A stretch of 46,817 nucleotides of DNA from assembly GCA_023430545.1 (NCBI GenBank), contig JAEZAF010000170.1, forward strand, positions 1 to 46,817, given 5' to 3'. This DNA comes from Chloroflexota bacterium. GTDB taxonomy: Bacteria > Chloroflexota > Anaerolineae > Aggregatilineales > Phototrophicaceae. Both the position numbers and the translations under genes were made by a program. This document shows, in pieces, positions 17,005 through 24,986 of the stretch (the stretch's first letter is position 1; every line of letters begins with the position of its first letter). The notes below the pieces were generated by a model. It worked only from the letters and a program-made list of their open reading frames with translations. It had not been told where the DNA came from and made no database searches.

Positions 17005-18168
17005 ATGCCCTTTTACGCAAAGCTAGGCGAAATCCCACACAAGCGGCATACCCAGTTCCGCAAGCCGGACGGCAGCCTGTATCGTGAAGAAGTGATGGGG
17101 CTGGAAGGCTTTCATGGTATTCAGTCGATCCTCTATCATCACTTCCTGCCCCCGCGTGTGATGGAGACAGAACTGCTCGGACACACAAAACCGGAATATG
17201 TCGAATACGGCGCACTGCGTCACCGCGCTTTCAGCACGGTCAACGCACCCGCTGGCGGTGATCCGGTGTCGGCACGGCGCATCCTGCTGGGCAATAACGA
17301 TGTGACCCTCGGCATCAGCCGTTCCACCGAAAAGATGGACTATTTCTACCGTAATGCCCAGGCCTACGAAGTCTGGTTCGTCCATGAAGGGACCGGGACG
17401 CTCTACACGCAGTTCGGGCAGCTTCCCTTCGAACCGGGGGATTACATCGTCATCCCTTATGGGACGACATGGCAGATGCAGGCTGACGGCGAAGCCCGTT
17501 TCTTTGTGATCGAGTCCCCGTCACAGATCGAACCTCCGAAACGCTATCGCAACGAGTGGGGCCAGCTTCTGGAACATGCCCCGTACTGCGAGCGTGACAT
17601 CCGCGTGCCAGAAATACTGGAACCGCGCACCGAAAAAGGCGAGTTCGAAGTCCGTGTGAAGGTGCGGGATACGCTCTCGCGCCATACCCTCGACCATCAT
17701 CCGCATGATGTAGTCGGATGGGATGGCTACCTTTACCCGTGGATCTTCAATGTGCGCGACTTCGAGCCGATCACGGGCCGTGTCCACCAACCGCCGCCTG
17801 TGCATCAGACCTTTCAGGGCTGGAACTTCGTGGTGTGCTCGTTCGTGCCGCGCCTGTTCGACTATCACCCGGAAGGCATCCCCGCCCCGTACAATCACAG
17901 CAACGTCAACAGCGACGAGGTGATCTACTACTGCGACGGCAACTTCATGTCGCGGCGCGGCATCGACAAGTACGACATCACGATGCATCCCAGCGGACTA
18001 CCGCACGGCCCACAGCCTGGTGCGACCGAGAAATCAATCGGTGTGGAAAAGACCGAAGAGCTGGCCGTGATGGTCGATACCTTCAACCCGCTGCACGTCG
18101 CCATCGACGCACTGGAGCTGGAGAAGTCCGGCTATCAGGAGTCGTGGATCGATCCTGCGTGGGAGTGA
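17005..18168 (+). CDS. hmgA: Homogentisate 1,2-dioxygenase
   Basis: 387 residues, the bacterial short type. A cupin enzyme that opens the ring of homogentisate with Fe(II) and O2 to give maleylacetoacetate. Iron-binding His and Glu residues are expected in PYNHSNVNSDEVIYY (His298 and Glu305 or its neighbour) and MHPSGLPHGPQ (His328, His334). HHPHDVVGWDGYLYPW is another family hallmark. AAGGAGAAGG precedes the ATG closely. It is the last gene of the FAH-DUF3291-hmgA operon, 85 bp after DUF3291. Together with hpd and the aminotransferase it makes a nearly complete tyrosine-to-fumarate route. Confidence 0.96.
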   Translation: MPFYAKLGEIPHKRHTQFRKPDGSLYREEVMGLEGFHGIQSILYHHFLPPRVMETELLGHTKPEYVEYGALRHRAFSTVNAPAGGDPVSARRILLGNNDVTLGISRSTEKMDYFYRNAQAYEVWFVHEGTGTLYTQFGQLPFEPGDYIVIPYGTTWQMQADGEARFFVIESPSQIEPPKRYRNEWGQLLEHAPYCERDIRVPEILEPRTEKGEFEVRVKVRDTLSRHTLDHHPHDVVGWDGYLYPWIFNVRDFEPITGRVHQPPPVHQTFQGWNFVVCSFVPRLFDYHPEGIPAPYNHSNVNSDEVIYYCDGNFMSRRGIDKYDITMHPSGLPHGPQPGATEKSIGVEKTEELAVMVDTFNPLHVAIDALELEKSGYQESWIDPAWE

Positions 18169-18211
18169 TTTAAAGATCCCTGATGCGAGTGCCGGAAAAG
18201 CATGAGATCGC

Positions 18212-18231
18212 GGGCCGGAAGAATCCGGCCC
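18212..18231. terminator. Hairpin after hmgA
   Basis: GGGCCGGA (18212-18219) / TCCGGCCC (18224-18231), loop AGAA, 44 bp after the stop, followed by CTATACT rather than a T tract. Terminator or 3'-end hairpin. Similar GC hairpins followed by CCTA lie near 35852 and, degenerately, 23350. Confidence 0.5.
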
Positions 18232-18270
18232 CTATACTCACTGGTCAATGGATGGTGGGTTGCAGCGGCG

Positions 18271-18492
18271 GTGGCGGCGCGAAATTTTACGCCGCCACAA
18301 GGATTTTCCCCTCAAAATGAACGGTGACGGCAGATTTGCGGCGTAAATGCGCCTCAAGACGCCACAAGATGCCACAAGTTGCCGCAGTGCGCCACAAGGG
18401 CTGCTGCTTGCTGCTGCTGCTGCCGCACAAAAATTTTGTGCGGCAACAACGGTTTTTCCCCTCAAAATGAACGGTAGCGGCAGATTTGCAGC
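18271..18492. repeat. Two copies of a hairpin-plus-conserved-block repeat in the hmgA/transpeptidase spacer
   Basis: Each copy consists of a GC-rich hairpin with an AAATTTT core followed by a 42-bp block. Hairpins are 18271-18298 (arms GTGGCGGCG/CGCCGCCAC) and 18421-18445 (arms TGCCGCACAAAA/TTTTGTGCGGCA). The blocks at 18301-18342 and 18451-18492 match at 38 of 42 positions, exactly 150 bp apart, sharing TTTTCCCCTCAAAATGAACG. Four GCCACAAG octamers lie in and between them (18294, 18361, 18371, 18391). Reading frames across it look non-genuine. It resembles a REP/MITE-like dispersed element. The spacer 18169-18909 otherwise holds no gene I can support. Confidence 0.75.
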
Positions 18493-18667
18493 ACGATTCT
18501 GCTGCAATGTGCTTGTAGCAACCTGGGGTTGCTGCAACTACGGCGCTTCTGGCATCCATTCGAGATGTGATGTTAAGGTGCAGGAACCTCATAGTGTAGC
18601 ACAGATGTTCTCAGTGTGCAGTTCGAATTTTCAAACGAAGTGGACGCAAAATGCCCCCCATCCTAAA

Positions 18668-18714
18668 TCCTTCCCCCAGTCGCTCGCAAGCTCGCTCCGA
18701 GGGAAGGACTTTTT
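18668..18714 (+). terminator. Hairpin with T tract in spacer
   Basis: TCCTTCCC (18668-18675) / GGGAAGGA (18701-18708) followed by CTTTTT. The 25-nt loop is GC-rich with CGCTCGCAAGCTCGC-like sequence. Could end transcription from the repeat region before the transpeptidase gene. Confidence 0.5.
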
Positions 18715-18810
18715 GTGTGCGGTGAGTCGGGAGATGCTTTCAGGGATGGCCGCGCCCCTATCTGCATAAGGGTGATGCCGTGCTTTAAGCTGGTTTTTAA
18801 GCGGAAATGA

Positions 18811-18839
18811 TTGTTCAGAGTCGGTGAATCGTGTAACAT
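18811..18839 (+). promoter_or_regulatory. Putative promoter of the L,D-transpeptidase gene
   Basis: TTGTTC (18811-18816), 17 bp, TAACAT (18834-18839), 76 bp before the start codon at 18916. Confidence 0.45.
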
Positions 18840-18915
18840 AAGCGAAACAAACAACGGTTATCCTTCATCCAATTTAAGTTCATTTTGCTGTATGAGTGAG
18901 TGCAGGTAAGTGCAT

Positions 18916-20796
18916 ATGGACCTTTCCAATGACCCACGCCGCCAATCCCGAACCCGTGCGCGTGATCGTCAGGCTGCCCGACAGGAACGACGTAACAGCG
19001 CGATGGCCGTCCCGCGTGGGGCCAACGAAGCGCCGCCGGATCGTACACCCGAACCGGTCGCGACGCGTGCATCGCAGGTCGGTCAGCAGGTTGGTCAGGT
19101 TAGTCAGCAGGTTGGACAGAAGCTGGGCTGGCTGGCACCGGTTGGAAACGCCATTGGGCTGTGGCTGCGTGATGCGCTGTGGTATCTGACCCACCGGCCC
19201 CAGTTCGGACGGATCGCGCTGGTGATCGGCGTGGTGGGGTTTCTGTTCTTCACCGGCAGTCACCTTGTGCGTGGACAGATCTTCCCTAACGTGTGGGTGC
19301 TGGGGGTGAATGTCGGCGGCATGACGATTGAAGAAGCACAGCTTGCCATCGCAGAAGCGTGGGCGAAAGAGATCAAAATTGATCTGGCGGTAGAAGGCGA
19401 AAACCGGATTCAGGTGCCACCGTCACAGATGGGGCTGCTGGTTGATGCGCTCGGCGCGGCACAGGCGGCCAAGAATATCGGCATGGCAGGTATCCCGTTT
19501 GGCTATGGGATTGAACCGACATACAGTGTGGATTATCAGACAGCGCAGTCATTTTTAGTGCAGCGCAGCCGTGAGATCAATCTGCTGCCTTTCAACGCCG
19601 GATACGAGATGCGTAATGGTCAGGTGGTCGGTGTTCCCGGCAAGGATGGCCGTCAGGTGGATATTATCGCGACGCTTGACCGGCTGTCCGCCATCCCTTC
19701 CGATGTGGTTTATCAGCGCCGCCTGAATATCATCACCAATCCGATTGCACCAGATTTCAGCGATCCCACGCCGTATCTGGCGGATGTCCAGTCGCTGGTT
19801 GAACAGGAATTCGCCGTTGTCGGCTATGATCCGGTGACGGACACCAGCACGGCATGGGGGACAACACCGGAAGAATTCCTGAGCTGGATTGAAGTCGGCA
19901 GAAACGGCCTGAGTGTGCGCCAGGACAGCGTGAAGGCGTTTGTCAACGCGCTGAACGAACAGGTGAAAAACGCGGATGCCACGCTGTACGTCAGCCCGGA
20001 AGAAGCGATCACCATGATCGGGCGGTCGCTGGCAGAACTGAACCCGAAGATCGTGCTGCGTTACAACCATTATCCGCAGACGTATACGGTCAAGGCGGGC
20101 GATACCGGCTTCCGTATCGCACGTTATACCGGCCTGCCCTTTAACCTGATTCAGGCGGCGAATCCGGCGCTGGACTGGGAAGAACCGCTGTACATCGGTC
20201 AGGAGATCAACCTGCCATCGGTGGATAAGACCATGCCGCTGCCGCCGGTCGATGGCAAACGGATCGTGGTCAACCTCGATGAACAGTTCCTGGTCGGATT
20301 CGAGAATGGCAAGGAAGTCTTCCGCTGGATGATCTCATCGGGGACACGGGATTATCCGACGTATCCGGGGGTTTATCAGATCCTGAGCCATGAGGAAGAG
20401 GCTTACGGCAGCAGTTATACGCTGTGCAGCGAAAACAGCTGCGGTGAGTGGAAGATGTACTACTTCATGGGCATGTATGAAGTGCAGCCGGGGCTGATGA
20501 ACGGCTTCCACGGCGCGGTGGAACTACCGAACGGGACTTATCTCGGCGGCAACGCGGTGGGCCAGCCGTTTACCTTTGGCTGTGTGATGTCGCAGAACGA
20601 TGAGGCGGAGCGGCTGTTCAACTGGGCGAAGGAAGGGACGATGGTCGAGATCGTCTCCAGCGAATATGCCCCCCGCAGTACGCTGGGCTGGCAGGTGTGG
20701 AACGGTGGTCAGGATGGGGAACAGGTGATTGCGCCATCGGAACAACCACTGGCGCTGCTGTCTTCTACCGCCAGATTACCCTTCACTATGGGATAG
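18916..20796 (+). CDS. Membrane-anchored L,D-transpeptidase (YkuD) with LysM domain
   Basis: 626 residues. A basic cytoplasmic N-terminus with VGQQVGQVSQQVGQ repeats (about 52-68) precedes one membrane helix (about 97-116). Outside the cell follow a peptidoglycan-binding/YoaR-type region containing FPNVWVLGVNVGGMTIEEA, a LysM domain (about 391-438: YTVKAGDTGFRIARYTGLPF) and a YkuD domain (about 448-585). The catalytic motif has His532 in GFHGAV and Cys556 in FTFGCVMS, so the usual (S/T)HGC reads TFGC with Phe in place of His. It should cross-link or remodel peptidoglycan, if active. ATG 18916 is preferred over GTG 18910 because AGGT lies 8 nt upstream. Confidence 0.92.
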   Translation: MDLSNDPRRQSRTRARDRQAARQERRNSAMAVPRGANEAPPDRTPEPVATRASQVGQQVGQVSQQVGQKLGWLAPVGNAIGLWLRDALWYLTHRPQFGRIALVIGVVGFLFFTGSHLVRGQIFPNVWVLGVNVGGMTIEEAQLAIAEAWAKEIKIDLAVEGENRIQVPPSQMGLLVDALGAAQAAKNIGMAGIPFGYGIEPTYSVDYQTAQSFLVQRSREINLLPFNAGYEMRNGQVVGVPGKDGRQVDIIATLDRLSAIPSDVVYQRRLNIITNPIAPDFSDPTPYLADVQSLVEQEFAVVGYDPVTDTSTAWGTTPEEFLSWIEVGRNGLSVRQDSVKAFVNALNEQVKNADATLYVSPEEAITMIGRSLAELNPKIVLRYNHYPQTYTVKAGDTGFRIARYTGLPFNLIQAANPALDWEEPLYIGQEINLPSVDKTMPLPPVDGKRIVVNLDEQFLVGFENGKEVFRWMISSGTRDYPTYPGVYQILSHEEEAYGSSYTLCSENSCGEWKMYYFMGMYEVQPGLMNGFHGAVELPNGTYLGGNAVGQPFTFGCVMSQNDEAERLFNWAKEGTMVEIVSSEYAPRSTLGWQVWNGGQDGEQVIAPSEQPLALLSSTARLPFTMG

Positions 20797-20838
20797 TACC
20801 GGCGTCATGGTGTGGTAATACGAAGTCATATCGCAAAG

Positions 20839-20864
20839 ATGAGAGGACCGGCTGGTCCTCTCAT
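20839..20864. terminator. Hairpin after the transpeptidase gene
   Basis: Perfect 11-bp stem ATGAGAGGACC (20839-20849) / GGTCCTCTCAT (20854-20864) with loop GGCT, 43 bp after the stop. No long T tract. Confidence 0.6.
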
Positions 20865-20994
20865 GTTGTATATAATGTATGAAGTTCGGTTTCTGGCTGT
20901 GATTATTAAATGAACTTTAAAAAAATGCGCTTGTGACAGATGAGAAATATGTGAACGCTCTCATATCCCATTTATCCTTAATGACTCTATAAAA

Positions 20995-21027
20995 ATGAAT
21001 AAAGCAGGCCGTTGCATGAATAAAGCA
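20995..21027. repeat. Direct repeat ATGAATAAAGCA in AT-rich spacer
   Basis: ATGAATAAAGCA at 20995-21006 and 21016-21027, 21 bp apart (two helical turns), about 90-120 bp upstream of the small-RNA promoter. It may be a paired regulator site. The surrounding 20865-21115 is AT-rich and holds no gene I can support. Confidence 0.4.
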
Positions 21028-21115
21028 TTGTCAAAGATATAATTTTCAACCGTGTGAATTATCGATAGTGCAGTGCTGCACAAAAGTTTCACGCGGGAAA
21101 TTCTGTTTTGAGTGC

Positions 21116-21145
21116 TTGACCATACGATTGAGATTGGTGTATCCT
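21116..21145 (+). promoter_or_regulatory. Promoter of the small-RNA locus
   Basis: TTGACC (21116-21121), 18 bp, TATCCT (21140-21145); among the best matches to a housekeeping promoter in the window. Transcription would start near 21152. Confidence 0.65.
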
Positions 21146-21151
21146 ATAGAC

Positions 21152-21255
21152 AAGTTAGAGGTGCGGAGACACCAAATAAAAAATAGTTCTTAAAAAACAA
21201 TTTTCCTTTCCTCCGCACGAACTACTAAAACGCCCCACACACGTGGGGCGTTTTC
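21152..21255 (+). ncRNA. Candidate small noncoding RNA with possible pseudoknot
   Basis: A transcript of about 104 nt lies between a good promoter and a perfect intrinsic terminator, with no start codon inside it. GTGCGGAG (21161-21168) pairs with CTCCGCAC (21211-21218). TAGTTC (21184-21189) pairs with GAACTA (21219-21224), which directly abuts it, giving an a-b-a'-b' pseudoknot order. Intervening loops are A- and U-rich. A competing small hairpin GGTG/CACC (21160-21163/21170-21173) is possible. I cannot match it to 6S, SRP, RNase P, tmRNA or a riboswitch class I know. It could act in trans or be the leader of the S9 peptidase gene, whose start is 118 bp downstream. Confidence 0.6.
21227..21254 (+). 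terminator. Intrinsic terminator of the small RNA
   Basis: Perfect 12-bp arms AAAACGCCCCAC (21227-21238) / GTGGGGCGTTTT (21243-21254), loop ACAC. Confidence 0.9.
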
Positions 21256-21373
21256 ATTTCCCCCGAATGCCCCACTTTCGTTATACTCACAGCCGTTGAT
21301 CCTACAAACCCAGAGACACACGCCCCGGTTGAAGTGTATGGGGCGTGCTGCATATCGCATCAGAGGTGAAGAC

Positions 21374-23272
21374 ATGACAAAAATCTCCCACACCTACGGC
21401 CTTTGGTCCAGCCCGGTCAGCGCGCAGCAGGTGGCGGCATCGTTCCGGCTGAATGATGTACAGTGGGACGGGGACACGCTGCTCTGGCATGAGAGCCGAG
21501 GCTCGCAGGGGGTGGTGATGATCCAGTCCGGTATCGATGCCCCGCGTGAAATCAGCGCTGACCTCTCGGTAAGGGGGCGCGTGGGATACGGCGGCGGTGA
21601 GTTCGCAGCGCATCAGGGCATTCTGTACTTTGTCGCCAATGGCAGGATTTATCGACAGACCATCGCCAGCGGCAGCGCCCGACCGATCACGCCAGCTTTC
21701 GGCGGCGCAGCATCTCCGGCGGTGTCCCCGGATGGACGGTGGATCGCGTTTATCCACAGTGACGGCGGGGTGGATGTCGTCGCACTGGTGGACAGCGAAG
21801 GCCGCGAGTGGCCGCGCAAGCTGTATCAGGGTGCAGACTTCTATATGCAGCCGGTATGGCATCCGGATGGCAGACGGCTGGCCGTGATCTCGTGGAATCA
21901 TCCGCATATGCCGTGGGACGCGGCGGAACTGCATCTGCTGACACTGGATGAACGGATGGAGATCACACAGGATGATCTGATTGCAGGTGATGCAGATACG
22001 GCGGTGTTTCAACCGGCATTCTCAGCGGATGGGCGCTGGCTGAGCTATCTGCGCGATCAAAACGACGACACCGATACCATGCAGATTTATCTGGTCGATT
22101 TACAGGGGAAGGCCGCCGGAGATCATCAGCGGCTGACAACGTTCCCGGAAGATCACGGCGCGCCGGCATGGGTGCAGGGACTGCGCACCTACGGCTGGTC
22201 GCCTGACAGCCAGAGCATCATCAGCCTGCGGAACGAGAACGGCTTCTTCAGTCTGTGGCGTTATCCGCTGGAAGGCGGAGCAAACAGCCAGTCGCAGCAG
22301 ATCGGCGGACTTGAGGCGTACGGCTATCTGTATCAACCTGCGGTGTCATCCAGCGGACGAGTGGCAGCGATTGCGGCGGCATCAGGGATTACGGGGCGTG
22401 TAGTGAGCGTTGATCCAAACAAGCCGGATGAAGGCGCACGCATCCACCGGCGGACCAGCGCGGAGAATATTCCAGCGTCGGCCTATTCGCAGGCAGAGGC
22501 GGTCGAGTGGCAGGGTGAAGACGGCGAAACCGTCTACGGGCTGTACTATCCGCCAACCAGCGAGCGATTTGAGTCCGCCGGACAGCCGCCGGTGATTGTC
22601 ATGGTGCATGGCGGGCCAAGCGATCAGGCGCGGGCGCGGTTTGAAGGCGAAATCCAGTTCTTCGCCACGCGGGGATTTGCGGTACTGGCGGTTAATCATC
22701 GCGGCAGCAGCGGCTACGGACGTGCCTATCTGCGTAAGCTGTACGGCCAGTGGGGACATTATGACGTGATCGACTCGATCAGCGGCGTGCAGTGGCTAGC
22801 GAGTCAGGGGCAGGTGGATGCCAGCCGCGCCGCGATCATGGGCGGCAGTGCGGGTGGATTCACGGTGCTTCAGGCGCTGGTAGATTATCCGGGGGTGTTC
22901 CGTGCAGGGGTGTGCCGCTACGGGATCAGCAACCAGTTCGCCCTGATTCAGGACACGCACAAATTCGAGGCGCACTATACCTTCTCGCTGATCGGGGATC
23001 TGCCAGAGGCGAATGCGCTGTTCCGCCAGCGGTCACCGATTTTCAATAACAATCGGATTCAGGATGCGCTGCTGATCTTCCAGGGCGGGCAGGATACGGT
23101 CGTGCCGCAGAATCAGTCTGAGGAGATGGTGGCGGCACTGCGCAGTCGCGGTGTGCCGGTGGAATATCATCTGTATCCGGAAGAAGGACACGGCTTCCGC
23201 AATCCGGAAAATGTCGAGCATTATCTGAAAACGACACTGAAGTTTTTACAGACGCAGTTGGTGTATAGCTAG
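21374..23272 (+). CDS. S9 family prolyl oligopeptidase-type serine peptidase
   Basis: 632 residues. The N-terminal 370 or so residues form a beta-propeller with WD40/TolB-like repeats (AVSPDGRWIAFIHSDGG, AFSADGRWLSYLRDQ). The C-terminal alpha/beta-hydrolase domain carries Ser492 in GGSAGGF, Asp574 in GGQDTVVP and His606 in EEGHGFRNPENVEHY. These are the acylaminoacyl-peptidase/DPP-type features. There is no signal peptide, so a cytoplasmic peptidase that trims small peptides is expected. ATG 21374 has GAGGTG 5 nt upstream; the frame runs 26 codons further without a ribosome site. A TATACT at 21282-21287 could be its own -10 box, after the small-RNA terminator. Confidence 0.94.
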   Translation: MTKISHTYGLWSSPVSAQQVAASFRLNDVQWDGDTLLWHESRGSQGVVMIQSGIDAPREISADLSVRGRVGYGGGEFAAHQGILYFVANGRIYRQTIASGSARPITPAFGGAASPAVSPDGRWIAFIHSDGGVDVVALVDSEGREWPRKLYQGADFYMQPVWHPDGRRLAVISWNHPHMPWDAAELHLLTLDERMEITQDDLIAGDADTAVFQPAFSADGRWLSYLRDQNDDTDTMQIYLVDLQGKAAGDHQRLTTFPEDHGAPAWVQGLRTYGWSPDSQSIISLRNENGFFSLWRYPLEGGANSQSQQIGGLEAYGYLYQPAVSSSGRVAAIAAASGITGRVVSVDPNKPDEGARIHRRTSAENIPASAYSQAEAVEWQGEDGETVYGLYYPPTSERFESAGQPPVIVMVHGGPSDQARARFEGEIQFFATRGFAVLAVNHRGSSGYGRAYLRKLYGQWGHYDVIDSISGVQWLASQGQVDASRAAIMGGSAGGFTVLQALVDYPGVFRAGVCRYGISNQFALIQDTHKFEAHYTFSLIGDLPEANALFRQRSPIFNNNRIQDALLIFQGGQDTVVPQNQSEEMVAALRSRGVPVEYHLYPEEGHGFRNPENVEHYLKTTLKFLQTQLVYS

Positions 23273-23285
23273 GGGGTAAGGGTGG

Positions 23286-23423
23286 TATCAGGGCGCAATG
23301 ATATCGTTTTATAATTCAATACGGAGATAAACGGGCGACCACACAGGGGCGACCCTACAGCGGAATCGCTCCGAAAAATGATCTCCCTCGTAATTTGTGA
23401 AAGATCATTATTGCGCCCCGATA
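23286..23423. repeat. Nested foldback element between convergent genes
   Basis: Outer arms read TATCaGGGCGCAATGAT (23286-23302) and, reverse-complemented from 23404-23423, TATCgGGGCGCAATaatGAT. Inner arms are TACGGAGAT (23320-23328) and, reverse-complemented, TACGaggGAGAT (23381-23392). The core holds two direct GGGCGACC copies and an AGCG/CGCT hairpin. It fills the space between the peptidase and aldo/keto reductase ends and may act as a terminator, but its size and nesting suggest a MITE-like insertion. Confidence 0.65.
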
Positions 23424-23429
23424 TTGGGC

Positions 23430-24419
23430 TTAGGCAACGGTTTTGCTGCTGGGCTGGCGACCGAGGATGGTTTCGATCTCGCGCATCTGGTCTGATTTCA
23501 GTGGGCCAAAACGCATCGCGCTGACGTTCTCCTCGACCTGCGCGACGTTACGGAAGCCGGGGATGGGCAGTGTTTTGTCACTGCGCGCCCACAGCCACGC
23601 CAATGCACCCTGTGCCAGTGTCCGGCCTTCAGAGGTCAGGATCTCGCGGACGGCTTCCATCTTCGACAGCCATTCGGGATTTGGCTTGCCATCCTTGAAG
23701 TACTTCATCCAGTCAGGTGCATTGGGGCCGCGCACGTCATTTTCCGGCAGGGCGGTGTCCAGCCGATATTTGCCGGTCAGGATGCCCATTGCCAGCGGCC
23801 CACGATTGAGCGCGGCCAGATTATACTGTTCGCACAGCGCCAGCACTGCGGGGTTATCGTCGATCACATTTTCCTCGACCTGAATGGCCGAGCAGTTTTC
23901 GCCCTGCGCGAAGACTTTCACGCTCTCCGGGAAGTCGGTGCTCCAGCCATAGGTGCGGATTTTGCCCTCTGTGACCAGCGCTTCGAGCGTTGCGATCGCG
24001 TCGCTGACCTGGGTTGGATCGTACTCGTTGATATGGAACTGGTAGAGGTCGATATAATCGGTGTTGAGCCGCCGCAGCGACTGCTCGCAGGCCCAGCGGA
24101 TATAGTCCGGTGAGGTTCCGCGCTCGTTCGGCCAGCGTTCGCGGTCGTAAACATTGCCGAACTTGGTGGCGATCACGACGTTCTGACGGCGACCGCCCTC
24201 CAGCGCACGGGCGATGACGCGCTCGCTGCGCTCCGGCCCATAGACATCAGCGGTATCGATCAGCGTCGCGCCCATCTCCAGACCACGATAAATCGCCCGC
24301 ACCGACTCGTCATCATCGACTTCACCCCATCCACTGCCACCAATCGCCCAGCAGCCCAATCCCATCGCACTGACCTGAATCCCCGAACGGCCCAGTGTAC
24401 GGTACATTACATCTGCCAT
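23430..24419 (-). CDS. Aldo/keto reductase
   Basis: 329 residues, a single TIM barrel. The catalytic tetrad is visible: Asp55 and Tyr60 in LIDTADVYG, Lys86 in IATKFG, His129 in LYQFHIN. The N-terminal MYRTLGRSGIQVSAMGLGCWAIGG is typical of the YajO/YhdN/Gfo-like group. It uses NADPH to reduce aldehydes or ketones in the cytoplasm; substrate unknown. AAAGGAG lies 6 nt before the ATG. It follows a MerR-family gene on the same strand after 54 bp, and both are probably driven by the MerR-type promoter at 24883-24913, which suggests induction by reactive carbonyls or another small effector. Confidence 0.93.
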   Translation of the reverse strand: MADVMYRTLGRSGIQVSAMGLGCWAIGGSGWGEVDDDESVRAIYRGLEMGATLIDTADVYGPERSERVIARALEGGRRQNVVIATKFGNVYDRERWPNERGTSPDYIRWACEQSLRRLNTDYIDLYQFHINEYDPTQVSDAIATLEALVTEGKIRTYGWSTDFPESVKVFAQGENCSAIQVEENVIDDNPAVLALCEQYNLAALNRGPLAMGILTGKYRLDTALPENDVRGPNAPDWMKYFKDGKPNPEWLSKMEAVREILTSEGRTLAQGALAWLWARSDKTLPIPGFRNVAQVEENVSAMRFGPLKSDQMREIETILGRQPSSKTVA

Positions 24420-24473
24420 TTTTCGCTCCTTTTAAGTAAAAAGTTCATTCAAAATTGTGTGCTGACAGAAGCA

Positions 24474-24875
24474 TCAGCCGGTTTTTTCGACTTCGAGTTC
24501 CCGTTCGAGCAGCCCTTCGTAGACTTCGACTTTCCAGTGGATGATGTCGAGGTTTTTGCGCAGCTCGGCCATGTGGGCTTCGACGGCGTCGCGATGCGCC
24601 TTCAGCATGGCGACACGCTGCGCCAGCGTCGAATCCCCTTTGCGCTGAAGTGCGGCATAGGCCTGCATCTGCTGGATCGACATCCCCGTCGCGCGAAGCT
24701 TGTTGAGGAAATCGACCCAGCCGACATCGTTTCGCGTGTAACGCCGGTGCGAGTTCTTCTCGCGGTTGATGGGATGAATCAGCCCGATGCGCTCGTAATA
24801 GCGCAGGGTGTGCGCGCTCAGGCCGGTCTCTTCGGCAACCTGTTGTATCGTGAGTTTTTCGTTTTGAGTGTCCAT
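24474..24875 (-). CDS. MerR family transcriptional regulator
   Basis: 133 residues. The winged helix-turn-helix (KLTIQQVAEETGLSAHTLRYYERIGLI) is followed by NSHRRYTRNDVGWVDFLNKLRATGMSIQQM and a C-terminal dimerisation coiled coil. Proteins of this type bend and untwist promoters with long spacers. The pattern is closest to the NmlR/AdhR aldehyde-responsive group, but the protein has no cysteine at all, so thiol modification cannot be the signal. Start 24875 is chosen by family alignment and because the -10 box of its promoter ends 7 nt before this ATG, implying a leaderless message; upstream in-frame starts would lie in or before the promoter. Confidence 0.92.
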   Translation of the reverse strand: MDTQNEKLTIQQVAEETGLSAHTLRYYERIGLIHPINREKNSHRRYTRNDVGWVDFLNKLRATGMSIQQMQAYAALQRKGDSTLAQRVAMLKAHRDAVEAHMAELRKNLDIIHWKVEVYEGLLERELEVEKTG

Positions 24876-24882
24876 GATTTCG

Positions 24883-24913
24883 AATATACAACTTAGAGTG
24901 CGCTCTAAGTCAA
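24883..24913 (-). promoter_or_regulatory. MerR-type promoter and operator (19-bp spacer with palindrome)
   Basis: On the minus strand TTGACT (24913-24908) and TATATT (24888-24883) are separated by exactly 19 bp. The spacer region carries the palindrome ACTTAGAG-CGCA-CTCTAAGT (24910-24891), and the centre lies between the boxes. This is the classic MerR-family architecture. Seven nt separate the -10 from the regulator's ATG. Confidence 0.88.
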
Positions 24914-24986
24914 GAGGTTTGGGGAAAGAGATTTTATCTGGCCGAAAATGGTTCAAAACCGGAGGTGATGTGCTGCTTATTCGCAA

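Noticed and set aside
18361..18400. CRISPR-like array of GCCACAAG repeats
   Set aside because: Repeats are only 8 bp with irregular spacing and no cas genes are present.
18238..18592. Minus-strand open frames of about 100 codons in the hmgA spacer
   Set aside because: They arise from the repeat (PFILRGK appears twice because the DNA block is duplicated); no ribosome site.
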